NCBI GenBank assembly: GCA_020201095.1
Contig: JAIVHM010000004.1
Span: 1 to 46,268 of the forward strand
Direction: 5' to 3'
DNA from: Halomonas sp.
Lineage (GTDB): Bacteria; Pseudomonadota; Gammaproteobacteria; Pseudomonadales; Halomonadaceae
Length of the DNA stretch: 46,268 nt
Of this stretch, positions 32,352-40,605 are shown piece by piece (position 1 is the stretch's first letter; the number at the start of each line of letters is the position of its first letter). Under the pieces are notes generated by a model. That model was not told the origin of the DNA, ran no database searches, and saw only the letters and a program-made list of their open reading frames with translations. The position numbers were made by a program, and so were the translations under genes.

Positions 32352-35255
32352 CAGCTAGCTCCTGACGACTGCGGCTGTGGCGGGGTGCGTAACCGCTCAC
32401 GCAAATTCTCGAGGCTCAGGTAGAGGCACGGTACCAGAACCAGCAATATCAGTGTGGCGAAAAGCATGCCGAAGCCCAGCGAGATCGCCATGGGAATCAT
32501 GAAACGTGCCTGCCGCGAGGTTTCCAGAATCATCGGTGCCAGCCCCAAAAACGTCGTTAGCGTGGTCATCATGATGGGGCGCAGGCGCCGGGTGGCGGCA
32601 GCGACGATGGCTTCGCGTGCCGCCATGCCTTCGCGCCGTTTGCGGTTGGCATAATCGATCAGCACCAGCGCGTCGTTAATCACCACGCCGGAGAGGGCTA
32701 GCATGCCGAGTAGGCTGATGATCGACAGGCCAAAGCCCATCAGGATATGGCCAACAATTGCCCCGACGATACCAAACGGAATCGCGGCCATTACCAGTAG
32801 CGGTTGCAGATAGCTTTTGAACGGGATCGCCAGCAGAGCATAAAGCGCGGCAATCATCAGCCACATGGCGGTGCGCAATGTGGCGAGGTTATCGGCGGTA
32901 TCCTGCTGGCGCCCGCCCATGGTGACCTCAAGTCCCGGCCAGTTGGTTTCCAGGTCGGGGAAAACATCGGTTTGAAGTTTCTTCGGGCAGGCGTACTTCG
33001 ACGCTGACTTCACTGCGTCCGACAAACTGCTCCAGCGCGGTGGCGCCCTGTAGAGGGCCGCGCAGGGCTTCGGCTAAGTCGCTGCCGGTGAGGCCCAGCG
33101 AACGGCCTTCTGAAGAAAGTCGCATTTCAAGCTGCGGCTTGCCATCGCCCAGGCCGCTGTCGATGTCGGTCAGGCCGTAATTGCCAAGCGAGTAAGCCAG
33201 TTCGTTCGCTGCGCCCTCAAGCACCTGAGTGTCGGGGTGCGAGAGTCGCAGGCTGAGTGCCGCACCGCTGCCTGGGCCACCGACATCAGACTCAAAACGG
33301 ACCGACTGGGCGCCAAGCAGGTCGCCGGTTAAAGTGCGCCACTCCCGAGCGATGCGCGACGGCGGCCAGTCGGCCAGGCTGTCGCGGGCGATATCCAGGC
33401 GGACTTCCAGGCTTTCGCCGTCAAGGCGGCTTCTTGAACTGGAAAACTCAAGCGAGGGCTCGCGTTCACTCAAGGTCTCGGCAGCCTCAAGCAGCTGGTC
33501 GCTTAGCTCGCGGCTCACGCTTACGTTGCTGCCAATCGGTAGCGTAACCGTGGCCTGGACCTGGTCGGACTCGACCCGTGGCATGAGCGAGAAGCCAAGC
33601 CGCCCGCTCATGCTCCAGGCAAGCGCCACCAGCAAGATGACGATACCCAGCGCGACGCTCAGCCAGCGGACATTGAGCGCCCGCTGCAAGAAAGGCTCGA
33701 ACTGGTGATAGGTAAAGTGATGAAGCCCGCCCTGCATGCGTTGGCGCAAGGCTTCCAGCGGGCGTTGCCAGGTGGGTGTCTGGCGGGGTTTACGGCTGTG
33801 GGCCAGGTGCGCGGGCAGAATGAACAGCGCTTCGGCCCAGGAAATCAAGAAGACGGTGATGACTACAACGGGGACGGTCGCAAATATCAGCCCCAGGAAG
33901 CCGGGCAAGAATAACAGCGGTAGAAAGGCGACGATGTTGGAAAGAATCGCGAAGGTCAGCGGCGTGGCGATTTCGCCTGCACCCTTGACCGCTGCATCGC
34001 GCAGCGAATAGCCCTCTTCACGGTAGCTGTAGATATTCTCGCCGACCATGATGGCATCGTCGACCACGATACCAAGCGCGATGATAAACGCGAACATCGA
34101 CATCATATTCAGCGAAACGCCTATCCAGGGTAGGAACAGCATCGCACCTAAAAAGGCGGTGGGGATCCCCAGTGTAACCCAGAAAGCCAGGCGCGCTTCG
34201 AGGAAGAGCGCCATCAACACCAGTACCAGCGCCAGGCCCATCCAGGCGTTTTTTAGCAGCAGGCTCAGTCGGTCTTCGTAAACCTCGGAACTGTCTCGCG
34301 AAATATCCAAGCTGACCCCTTCGGGTAACCCTGCGCGCAGGCGTTCAAGCTCGCCGTTGACGGCTTCCGAGATGCTGGTCGGCGTTTGGTCGCCAATCTG
34401 GTAGACATCCACTGAGAGGCCGGGTTGGCCGTTAAAGAATTCCTCACGGTCGGTTTCGGCAAAGCCCTCGCGGACATCGGCGATATCGCCCAGCTGAATC
34501 GGCATGCCTTGAGTGCTGGTGAGCACCGGCAGCTCAGCGAAGGCATCGGCGCTGTTACGTCGCCCTTGATAGCGAATCAGCCACTCACCCTCGTCGGTGG
34601 TCAACTGGCCACTGGCTAAGTCCAAAGCTTCCTCGCCAATCACGCTTGCAAGCGCCTGGTGATCCAGGCCATAGCGTTCAATCGCTTCGTCATCCAGCAA
34701 TACCTGGACTTCTCGGGCTCGGTTCCCCGATAGCTCGGCGCGGGAAAGACCTTCGGTTGCCTGTAGTTCAGCCCGGACGTTTTCCGCAACATCGTGCAGC
34801 GTGCCCAGATCGGTCTGGCCGTAAACCTGCAGGCTCAATACGCTGCGTGTGCGGCCGGCCAGTGTAAAGCGAGGCGGGTCGGCGGCGTTGGGCAGTGTGG
34901 TGATCGCGTTAACCGACTGCTGGATATCCTGATAGGCGCGCATCACGTCGACGCCATCCACCAGCGTGGCGCTGATGTCGGCGCTGCCTTCGTTGGCGCT
35001 GGATGTCAGTTCATCAATGCCCTCGACATCGGAAATGGCCGCTTCAACGGGCAGCAGCAGGCTCTGTTCGATGTCTTCTGGCGTGGCGCCTGGGTAGTTA
35101 ATCGTGACCTGGACGACTTCGGTTTCAAATTCCGGGAAGATCTCTTTCTTGATTGCAAGCGACGCCATGAGCCCGCCAACAATAAACAGGATCATCAGCA
35201 GGTTTGGGGCAACGCCATGGTCGACCATCCACGCCAGGGGACCTTTACGCAGCAT
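32351..35255 (-). pseudogene. RND efflux permease, disrupted by an internal deletion and frameshift
   Basis: Two fragments in different frames make up an AcrB-type RND permease. The N-terminal part (35255 down to about 32980) has MLRKGPLAWMVDHGVAPNLL, GIVVDDAIMVGENIYSY and LGFSLMPRVESDQVQ, and runs to EVSVEVRLPEE. The C-terminal part (about 32985 down to 32351) starts near LQTDVFPDLETNWPGLEV and has LSIISLLGMLALSGVVIND and LRPIMMTTLTTFLGLAPMI. Together they give about 970 residues, against about 1030-1050 in the family. About 65-75 residues between VRLPEE and LQTDVFPDL are missing, and the frame changes at about 32975-32990. The break lies in the C-terminal periplasmic porter loop, and the last helices would not be made in frame. 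The gene is inactive as given unless this is an assembly fault. It overlaps its neighbours by 1 bp each side. Confidence 0.85.
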
Positions 35256-36457
35256 CAGCTGTCACCCCCGGTGTCGTTGGGTGTGTCGTCGCGTTGTCGG
35301 ACGCGAACGCGCTGACCTTCACTGGGCTGGGCCAATCCTGCTGTCACCACGCGTCGGCCATCCGCCAGGCCGCTGCTGACCAACGCTTGATCCTGGCCGC
35401 GATAAGCGAGCGTCACATGACTACGTTGCAGGCGGTCATCGTCGTCGACCCACCATACCTGCTCGCCGGGTCGTAACGCGGCGGAGGGCAGAGCGATGAG
35501 GTCAGGCTTGGCGCTGGTGGCAAACGAGGCACGCAGCACATCGCCGAGGCGCAGGGCCGGGCCTTCAGTGTTAAGCGCCAGTGGGTCATCAACCGCAATC
35601 AATAGCTGCGCCTGCAGGCCGTTTTCTTCCAGCGCAGGGAGAATGGAGACCAGTGTTCCCTCGCGCTGCTCGTCTTCAGGCCAGCCGCTGCTGGATAAGC
35701 TCACACTTTTGCCTTCCTGAAGCCAGTTAAGCCACTCTCCCGGCAGCGAGGCGCGCACCCAGAACTGCTCAACACCCACTAGATGCAACACCTCGGTGCC
35801 CTGGCTCAGCAGGCTGCCAGGGCCGACCAGGCGCTCCTGCACCATCGCCTGCCAGGGCGAACGCAGGGTAGCCCGTTCGAGGTTTAGCGCGGCTTGGTCG
35901 CGGGCAACGCGCGCCTGTTCAACCAATGCCTGGGCTTGGCGTAACTGTGGTTCGCGGAGTACCAACGCTCGGCGTTCGGCAGATAGCTGGCGCCCGAAAG
36001 ACTCGTACTCACTGCGGGCGCGCTGCTGTTCCGCCTGTTCAAGGGCAAGCTGCGCCTGGGCATCGGCTAACTGAGCCTCGGCATCTTCCAACGTCAACTG
36101 CAAGTCGGCCTGGTCGATGTGTGCGACGGGGGCATCTTGCTCGACGACCTGACCAGGCATCACGCCTTCGGCGAACCGTTCGAGCTGGCCGGCGACTCGG
36201 CTGGCGAGCATGGTTTCCTGCTCTGCTTCAACGCGCCCAAAGCCTTGCAGATCAGGTGAGCGTGCGGCGGAAGATACGCTAACCACATCGACCAGCGCGG
36301 GCGTCGGTTCGGGAGGAGGCTGGCGCTCGATGCGTGGGGGCTGGGTGACGATCCACCACGCCAGCGCCGCGCCGCCTACCAGAACCACCAGCGCAATCAC
36401 TGCGCTTAGCCGAATGCGACCACGCTGTGACGGTGAGGAAGAAGGCTGATCTGTCAT
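35255..36457 (-). CDS. RND efflux periplasmic adaptor (membrane fusion protein)
   Basis: 400 residues. An N-terminal membrane anchor (SAVIALVVLVGGAALAWWIV) is followed by the lipoyl half-motif GFGRVEAEQETMLASRVAGQ, a coiled-coil hairpin (about 125-195, rich in Q, A, E, R), the second lipoyl half ERATLRSPWQAMVQERLVGP, a beta-barrel with QFWVRASLPGEWL, and a membrane-proximal domain. This is an HlyD/MFP adaptor linking the inner-membrane pump to an outer-membrane channel, which is not encoded here. Its stop overlaps the permease start by 1 bp, forming the first gene of an adaptor-permease-kinase-regulator operon. Confidence 0.9.
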   Translation of the reverse strand: MTDQPSSSPSQRGRIRLSAVIALVVLVGGAALAWWIVTQPPRIERQPPPEPTPALVDVVSVSSAARSPDLQGFGRVEAEQETMLASRVAGQLERFAEGVMPGQVVEQDAPVAHIDQADLQLTLEDAEAQLADAQAQLALEQAEQQRARSEYESFGRQLSAERRALVLREPQLRQAQALVEQARVARDQAALNLERATLRSPWQAMVQERLVGPGSLLSQGTEVLHLVGVEQFWVRASLPGEWLNWLQEGKSVSLSSSGWPEDEQREGTLVSILPALEENGLQAQLLIAVDDPLALNTEGPALRLGDVLRASFATSAKPDLIALPSAALRPGEQVWWVDDDDRLQRSHVTLAYRGQDQALVSSGLADGRRVVTAGLAQPSEGQRVRVRQRDDTPNDTGGDS

Positions 36458-36644
36458 GTTCGTGGGTCATCCATTGGCCAAAATCGAAACTTAGAGCTAT
36501 TAGGGCGTATCATGCTAGCATCACCTAGCGTCACGCAGCGATTAGGTAAGCAATGTGTAAATTGCGTGCAAGTCGTTTTACGCAGTGCCTGTATCGACAT
36601 AACGTGACTCAGCGCCTCCTTGGGAATAAGTTACTTGAAATCAA

Positions 36645-36660
36645 TAGACTGACTGGTCTA
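36645..36660 (+). promoter_or_regulatory. candidate operator of the TetR/NemR-like regulator
   Basis: TAGACTGACTGGTCTA has perfect 5-bp arms (TAGAC/GTCTA) and a 6-nt centre. It ends 10 bp before the ATG at 36671. Sites of the TAGAC...GTCTA type are reported for NemR, whose family this regulator resembles. The location suggests autoregulation and perhaps control of the divergent pump operon starting at 36457. No Shine-Dalgarno sequence fits between the site and the ATG. Confidence 0.55.
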
Positions 36661-36670
36661 CTTTAATAAT

Positions 36671-37258
36671 ATGAAAAATACTGCTACGACACGCGATAAG
36701 CTCATTGAGACCGGTGCCGAACTGATCGGCCAGCAAGGTTATAACGCTACGGGAATCAATGCCGTATTGAAAACGTGTGGCGTGCCGAAAGGGTCGTTCT
36801 ACCACTACTTCTCGAGCAAAGAGGCATTCGGCCTGGCGGTGATCGATCAGTTTGCCATGGCCTATGACGCTCAGCTTGCTGCGCTTTTAGAAGATACCGC
36901 ATCACCTGCGCTTGAACGGCTTAGGCGCTATTTTGCGGCCGGTCGTGAGCATATGTGCCATTGCGACCACACCACCGGCTGTCTGATTGGCAACCTTGGG
37001 CAGGAGCTTTCCGGGCAAAGAGATACCTTTCGCGATGCCCTGGATCGCGTTTTCCAGCGCTGGGAGCAGTATTTTGTTGCTTGCCTGCAAGACGCTCAAA
37101 AAACCGGCGAAATCAGTGCGGCGGTGCCTGCTGATACCCTGGCCAGCTTTATTCTCTCCGGCTGGGAAGGCGCCATCCTGCGTGCCAAAACGCTCAAGTC
37201 TGTTAAGCCGATGGAGAACTTCGAGAAGATTCTGTTTCAACAGGTGCTGGTGCCCTAA
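36671..37258 (+). CDS. TetR-family regulator, NemR/AcuR-like
   Basis: 195 residues. The N-terminal HTH is GINAVLKTCGVPKGSFYHYF with SKEAFGLAV after it. The C-terminal half carries GCLIGNLGQELSG and GWEGAILRAKTLK, blocks shared with AcuR and NemR. C96 and C104 (in CHCDHTTGC) have the same spacing as the redox-sensing cysteines C98 and C106 of E. coli NemR, so an electrophile- or oxidant-sensing role is plausible. It is divergent from the RND pump operon (213 bp between) and converges on the HTH regulator gene (2 bp between stops). Confidence 0.85.
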   Translation: MKNTATTRDKLIETGAELIGQQGYNATGINAVLKTCGVPKGSFYHYFSSKEAFGLAVIDQFAMAYDAQLAALLEDTASPALERLRRYFAAGREHMCHCDHTTGCLIGNLGQELSGQRDTFRDALDRVFQRWEQYFVACLQDAQKTGEISAAVPADTLASFILSGWEGAILRAKTLKSVKPMENFEKILFQQVLVP

Positions 37259-37260
37259 AA

Positions 37261-38061
37261 TTAATGTCTGGCACGGAAGTGGTGCTCATCAGCTGCCACA
37301 TCGTTTCGGGTTGCAGCGATCAGGGCGTCATCAAGGGATGGGTCTTCAAGGGTTATCAAGCCGCACTGGCCCAGAGCTTCGCGCAGGCTGACCTGTTCAT
37401 CCAGGCGCTGATATACCACCCGCACACAGCAGGGCATTCGCTCGCTATTATCCGCCACGCCCAATTTCAAGCCGGTCAAGCGCGTCACCTGGCTCTGAAA
37501 GCTCGGAAACAGAATCGTCTGGGTGATTTCATGACCGTTGAGCGTTTCGTGGTCGACCAAAAACAGCCGATCAGCCAGCTTGACCGCCGTGCCCACATAG
37601 CGGTTGTGGCATGAACGGGCGCCCGGCAGGGTCTGCATTCGCTCGGTGCGCTGATAGACCACGCCGCCCTCCCGTGCTTCCAGGCAAACCAGGGTCCGCA
37701 TTAACAGCCCCGGCCGAGACATCGAGCGGTAAAGCTCAAAGTAGCGGCCGATATAGCGCTCCATGCCTTCGCTGCCGCGCTGAATCAGCGCGTCAGGCCA
37801 TGGCAATGTGGTTGGGTTTTCCCTATTGAGCTGACCGGTTTGTACCAGGGCACGAAAATCATGGTGGGGAAGGGCAATATCACCGGTGGTGACACCAAAA
37901 AAGTGGCAAATGCGCTGAAGAGCGGCGTGGCTGGGGCGATAACGCCCACTCAGGTAGCGGTTAAACTGAGCGCGGTTGATCGTTAAACGACGACAGACTT
38001 CAGCAATAGACGGGTAGTAACTGCAGAGCAGGCGCAGGTTGGCCACGAAATCGTCATGCAT
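37261..38061 (-). CDS. helix-turn-helix (XRE-like) transcriptional regulator
   Basis: 266 residues from ATG at 38061 (complement); the frame extends to a TTG at 38127 but the extra residues look non-coding. The HTH occupies about residues 10-60 (SIAEVCRRLTINRAQFNRYL then HAALQRICHFFGV). The remaining 200 residues have no domain I can name; conserved-looking segments are MERYIGRYFELYRSMSRPGL and HNRYVGTAVKLADRLFLVDHE. It resembles a family of proteobacterial regulators with a C-terminal effector-like domain. Its target is unknown. Confidence 0.72.
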   Translation of the reverse strand: MHDDFVANLRLLCSYYPSIAEVCRRLTINRAQFNRYLSGRYRPSHAALQRICHFFGVTTGDIALPHHDFRALVQTGQLNRENPTTLPWPDALIQRGSEGMERYIGRYFELYRSMSRPGLLMRTLVCLEAREGGVVYQRTERMQTLPGARSCHNRYVGTAVKLADRLFLVDHETLNGHEITQTILFPSFQSQVTRLTGLKLGVADNSERMPCCVRVVYQRLDEQVSLREALGQCGLITLEDPSLDDALIAATRNDVAADEHHFRARH

Positions 38062-38423
38062 GGGGTGGCTCGATTCTCTAATGGGCTTTGGGCTGCTTAA
38101 TGTGATGCCTTGTGCCAAAGAGTGCAATGCTTTCCCTCTTGCCGGGCAACCCTTGCCGTCGCGGCTCCCTGGCGTAAAAAGTTATGCTCCAGCTACATTA
38201 CTAATATGCACAGCAAAAGGCTTCTTCAGAAAACTAGAAGTACGATGTTTCACGGGTTTGAAAAATTAAGGCAAGTCGCTCCATTGCGGTCACTATATTG
38301 CCGAGGAAATCCCTGAAATATTGCTTGAGGAAGCGCTGCCATTTCTATGCAAGGAAGGAAAACAATAGGAAGTAGATGAACCGAACATAGCCTGACGGCA
38401 GATCGGTTTATCTACGTTCGCCT
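38062..38423. other. intergenic region with hydrolase remnant
   Basis: These 362 bp separate the HTH regulator from fabF. The first part should hold the HTH regulator promoter. The middle holds the coding remnant annotated at 38270-38368. Base composition is more AT-rich than the neighbours, and no intact gene is seen. Confidence 0.5.
38270..38368 (+). pseudogene. C-terminal remnant of an alpha/beta hydrolase (haloacetate-dehalogenase-like)
   Basis: After an in-frame stop at 38267-38269 an open frame reads GKSLHCGHYIAEEIPEILLE and then EALPFLCKEGKQ to a TAG at 38366. The pattern CGHYIAEExPExxLxxxLPFL is the usual C-terminus of fluoroacetate/haloacetate dehalogenase-type alpha/beta hydrolases, including the catalytic histidine of CGHY. 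No upstream hydrolase sequence could be found in any frame, so this is a decayed tail. The call rests on about 32 residues. Confidence 0.45.
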
Positions 38424-39695
38424 TTAACGTTCCATACTGCTGACGATAAGCGCTGCATTAACGCCACCAAAGCCGAATCCGTTGCACAAGACATGTTTGG
38501 TGTTGTGTTTCTGACCAGTCGTTGTGACGAAGGTTAAATCCTGCATGTCATCATCGCACTGCTCAAGATTGATGGTGGGTGGAAGCTGCTGAGTATTGCA
38601 GGCCAAGACAGAAAAAATACTCTCTATGCCCCCCGCTGCACCTAAAAGGTGGCCTGTGGCGGCTTTGGTGGCCGAAATAGGAATAGCGGGCAAGCGCTCA
38701 CCGAATACATTACGCAAAGAGGCAATTTCAGCCCGGTCGCCAACGGGCGTAGAGGTGGCATGGGCATTGATATGATCAATAGCATCAATGGTTAGGCCCG
38801 CCATGCCGATCGCCGCTTGGATCGCTGCTGCTGCGCCAGCGCCATCCTTTGGACCTGCCGTTAGGTGGTAGGCATCCGCGCTGGTACCGTAGCCGCTAAT
38901 CACCGCTAGCGGCGTTGCACCCCTTGCGACCGCGTGTTCAAGCGTTTCGATCACCATAACGCCAGCGCCTTCTCCCATCACAAAACCGTTCCGGGCTTTA
39001 TCAAAAGGCCTTGATGCGCGTTCAGGGGCGTCACCTTCCGTCGAAACCGCCTTTAGGGCATTAAAGCTGGCGAGTGAAAGAGGGTCTATACACGCTTCAG
39101 CCCCGCCGACGAGGGCAATATCGGCTTCTCCATTGCGGATGATGCGCATACCGTCGCCAATTGCCTGTAGCCCCGCTGCGCAAGCCGTTACCGGACACCC
39201 CAGTGGGCCTTGAAAGCCATAACGAATGGACAGATTGCCAGCCGCCAAATTGGCCAGAAAGGCGGGTACCGTGAAGGGGGAGAGCTTGCGATGGCCGCGC
39301 TCGGCAAGGGTTTTTTGCGCTTGGGTAATGGTAGGGAAGCCGCCGATGCCAGAGCCAATAATGGTGGCCGTGCGACGTTTTTGCGCCTGCTCAACGGGGA
39401 ACCAGTTGGCCTGTGAGAGTGCCTCATGGGCTGCCGCTAACGCATAAAGGCTGAACAGATCCATTTTGCGCTGCTCTTTGGGGTCGGCTATTTCATTCAG
39501 GTCAATACCGCCGCTGGGGTCATGGTTAATGCTCGGCACCACCCCGGCAATTTTGATCGGGATATTGCTGGTGTCAAAGCGGTCAATGGTGCTGATGCCC
39601 GACTGGCCGTTAACCAGTCGCTGCCAACTTTTATTGACGCTGTTGCCTAGCGGGCTGACCATACCCATGCCGGTAATCACGATAGGTGATTGCAT
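38424..39695 (-). CDS. fabF: beta-ketoacyl-ACP synthase II (FabF-type), stand-alone
   Basis: A 423-residue condensing enzyme, opening IVITGMGMVSPLGNSVNKSW. The Cys-His-His triad is intact: C172 in VTACAAGLQ, His in NAHATSTPVGD and His in KAATGHLLGAAGG; GFGFGGVNAALIV closes the fold. It elongates acyl-ACP with malonyl-ACP. It is not in a fab cluster: it stands alone, divergent from a TetR-family regulator. It is therefore probably an accessory paralogue for a special fatty-acid adjustment or secondary lipid, not the housekeeping FabF. CAGGAG precedes the ATG. Confidence 0.88.
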   Translation of the reverse strand: MQSPIVITGMGMVSPLGNSVNKSWQRLVNGQSGISTIDRFDTSNIPIKIAGVVPSINHDPSGGIDLNEIADPKEQRKMDLFSLYALAAAHEALSQANWFPVEQAQKRRTATIIGSGIGGFPTITQAQKTLAERGHRKLSPFTVPAFLANLAAGNLSIRYGFQGPLGCPVTACAAGLQAIGDGMRIIRNGEADIALVGGAEACIDPLSLASFNALKAVSTEGDAPERASRPFDKARNGFVMGEGAGVMVIETLEHAVARGATPLAVISGYGTSADAYHLTAGPKDGAGAAAAIQAAIGMAGLTIDAIDHINAHATSTPVGDRAEIASLRNVFGERLPAIPISATKAATGHLLGAAGGIESIFSVLACNTQQLPPTINLEQCDDDMQDLTFVTTTGQKHNTKHVLCNGFGFGGVNAALIVSSMER

Positions 39696-39783
39696 AGTGA
39701 CTCCTGAATTAGTGATATGGTCACCCTAGCAATGGGCAGTATATGATCAAGATAATATTTAGCTGACGCACCATGAGGTGAAT

Positions 39784-40425
39784 ATGCCTTACCCCAAGAG
39801 CCATAAATCGAAAACCAAAGAGCGCATTTTGGCTTCGGCGACAGAGCTATTTAGTCGCAATGGGTTTCACAAGGTGTCGATTGGCCAGATCATGAAGCTA
39901 GCGAAGATGACCCACGGCGCCTTTTATTCACATTTCGCATCAAAAGAGGCCCTTTACCATGAGTCTGTCCGCCTGACCATTGATAACAGCCGGGCGGCTA
40001 GACTGGTAAAAGGCCCGCTTTCGTTACAGCACCTAACCGAATTAGTCGCCAACTACTGCAATCTCCAAGAGTTGGAAGCTAAGCATAAGCCGGGGCCTGA
40101 AACGGTACTGTTCAACGAAATAGGCAGTGAAAAAGCAGAAATCCGTACCCTGTTTGAAGCGTCATATATGAGCATGAAAAAGATGCTTGAAACGCGGTTG
40201 ATAGCGCTGAGCAAGTTGAAACAACTCCCTTTCGCCACTGACCGCAAAGCGATTTCTGATAAATCTCGGGTCATATTGGCCTCCTTGATAGGGGCTGTCG
40301 CTATTGCCAAGAGTTTGCCGGGGGAAGTGGAGCGAAAGCAGGTGTTGATAGCCACGCAACGCCAGATTTTACTCATGCTCGGGGTCAGCGAAACCGAGGC
40401 AGAGCGTATGATGCAAGCACAGTAA
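39784..40425 (+). CDS. TetR/AcrR-family transcriptional regulator
   Basis: 213 residues from ATG 39784 (GAGG 5 bp upstream; GTG 39778 rejected). The N-terminal HTH is RILASATELFSRNGFHKVSIGQIMKLAKMTHGAFYSHFASK, given by its key parts ATELFSRNGF and MTHGAFYSHF. The C-terminal ligand domain is unassigned. It is divergent from fabF with an 88-bp shared control region, so repression of fabF by this protein is likely, as for other TetR regulators beside lipid genes. The base composition is slightly AT-richer than the flanks. Confidence 0.85.
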   Translation: MPYPKSHKSKTKERILASATELFSRNGFHKVSIGQIMKLAKMTHGAFYSHFASKEALYHESVRLTIDNSRAARLVKGPLSLQHLTELVANYCNLQELEAKHKPGPETVLFNEIGSEKAEIRTLFEASYMSMKKMLETRLIALSKLKQLPFATDRKAISDKSRVILASLIGAVAIAKSLPGEVERKQVLIATQRQILLMLGVSETEAERMMQAQ

Positions 40426-40605
40426 CTCCTGCCTCTACTGAAATAATCTCTAGAGCAAGCGCTGCTGCTCTTACCCAGCCTAGGGTAGGCGATTCGAGAG
40501 ACTCCCCAAGACGAAACGGGTAAAAAACTGGATAATGGCTGCCATTCGCCGACCGGCTTAAGTATTTAACGGCCCAGGCACACTCATTACCCCGGACGCC
40601 CGCTC

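Noticed and set aside
40452-40471. Hairpin AGAGCA/TGCTCT after the TetR gene at 39784-40425
   Set aside because: It has only a 6-bp stem and no T-run, which is too weak to call a terminator.
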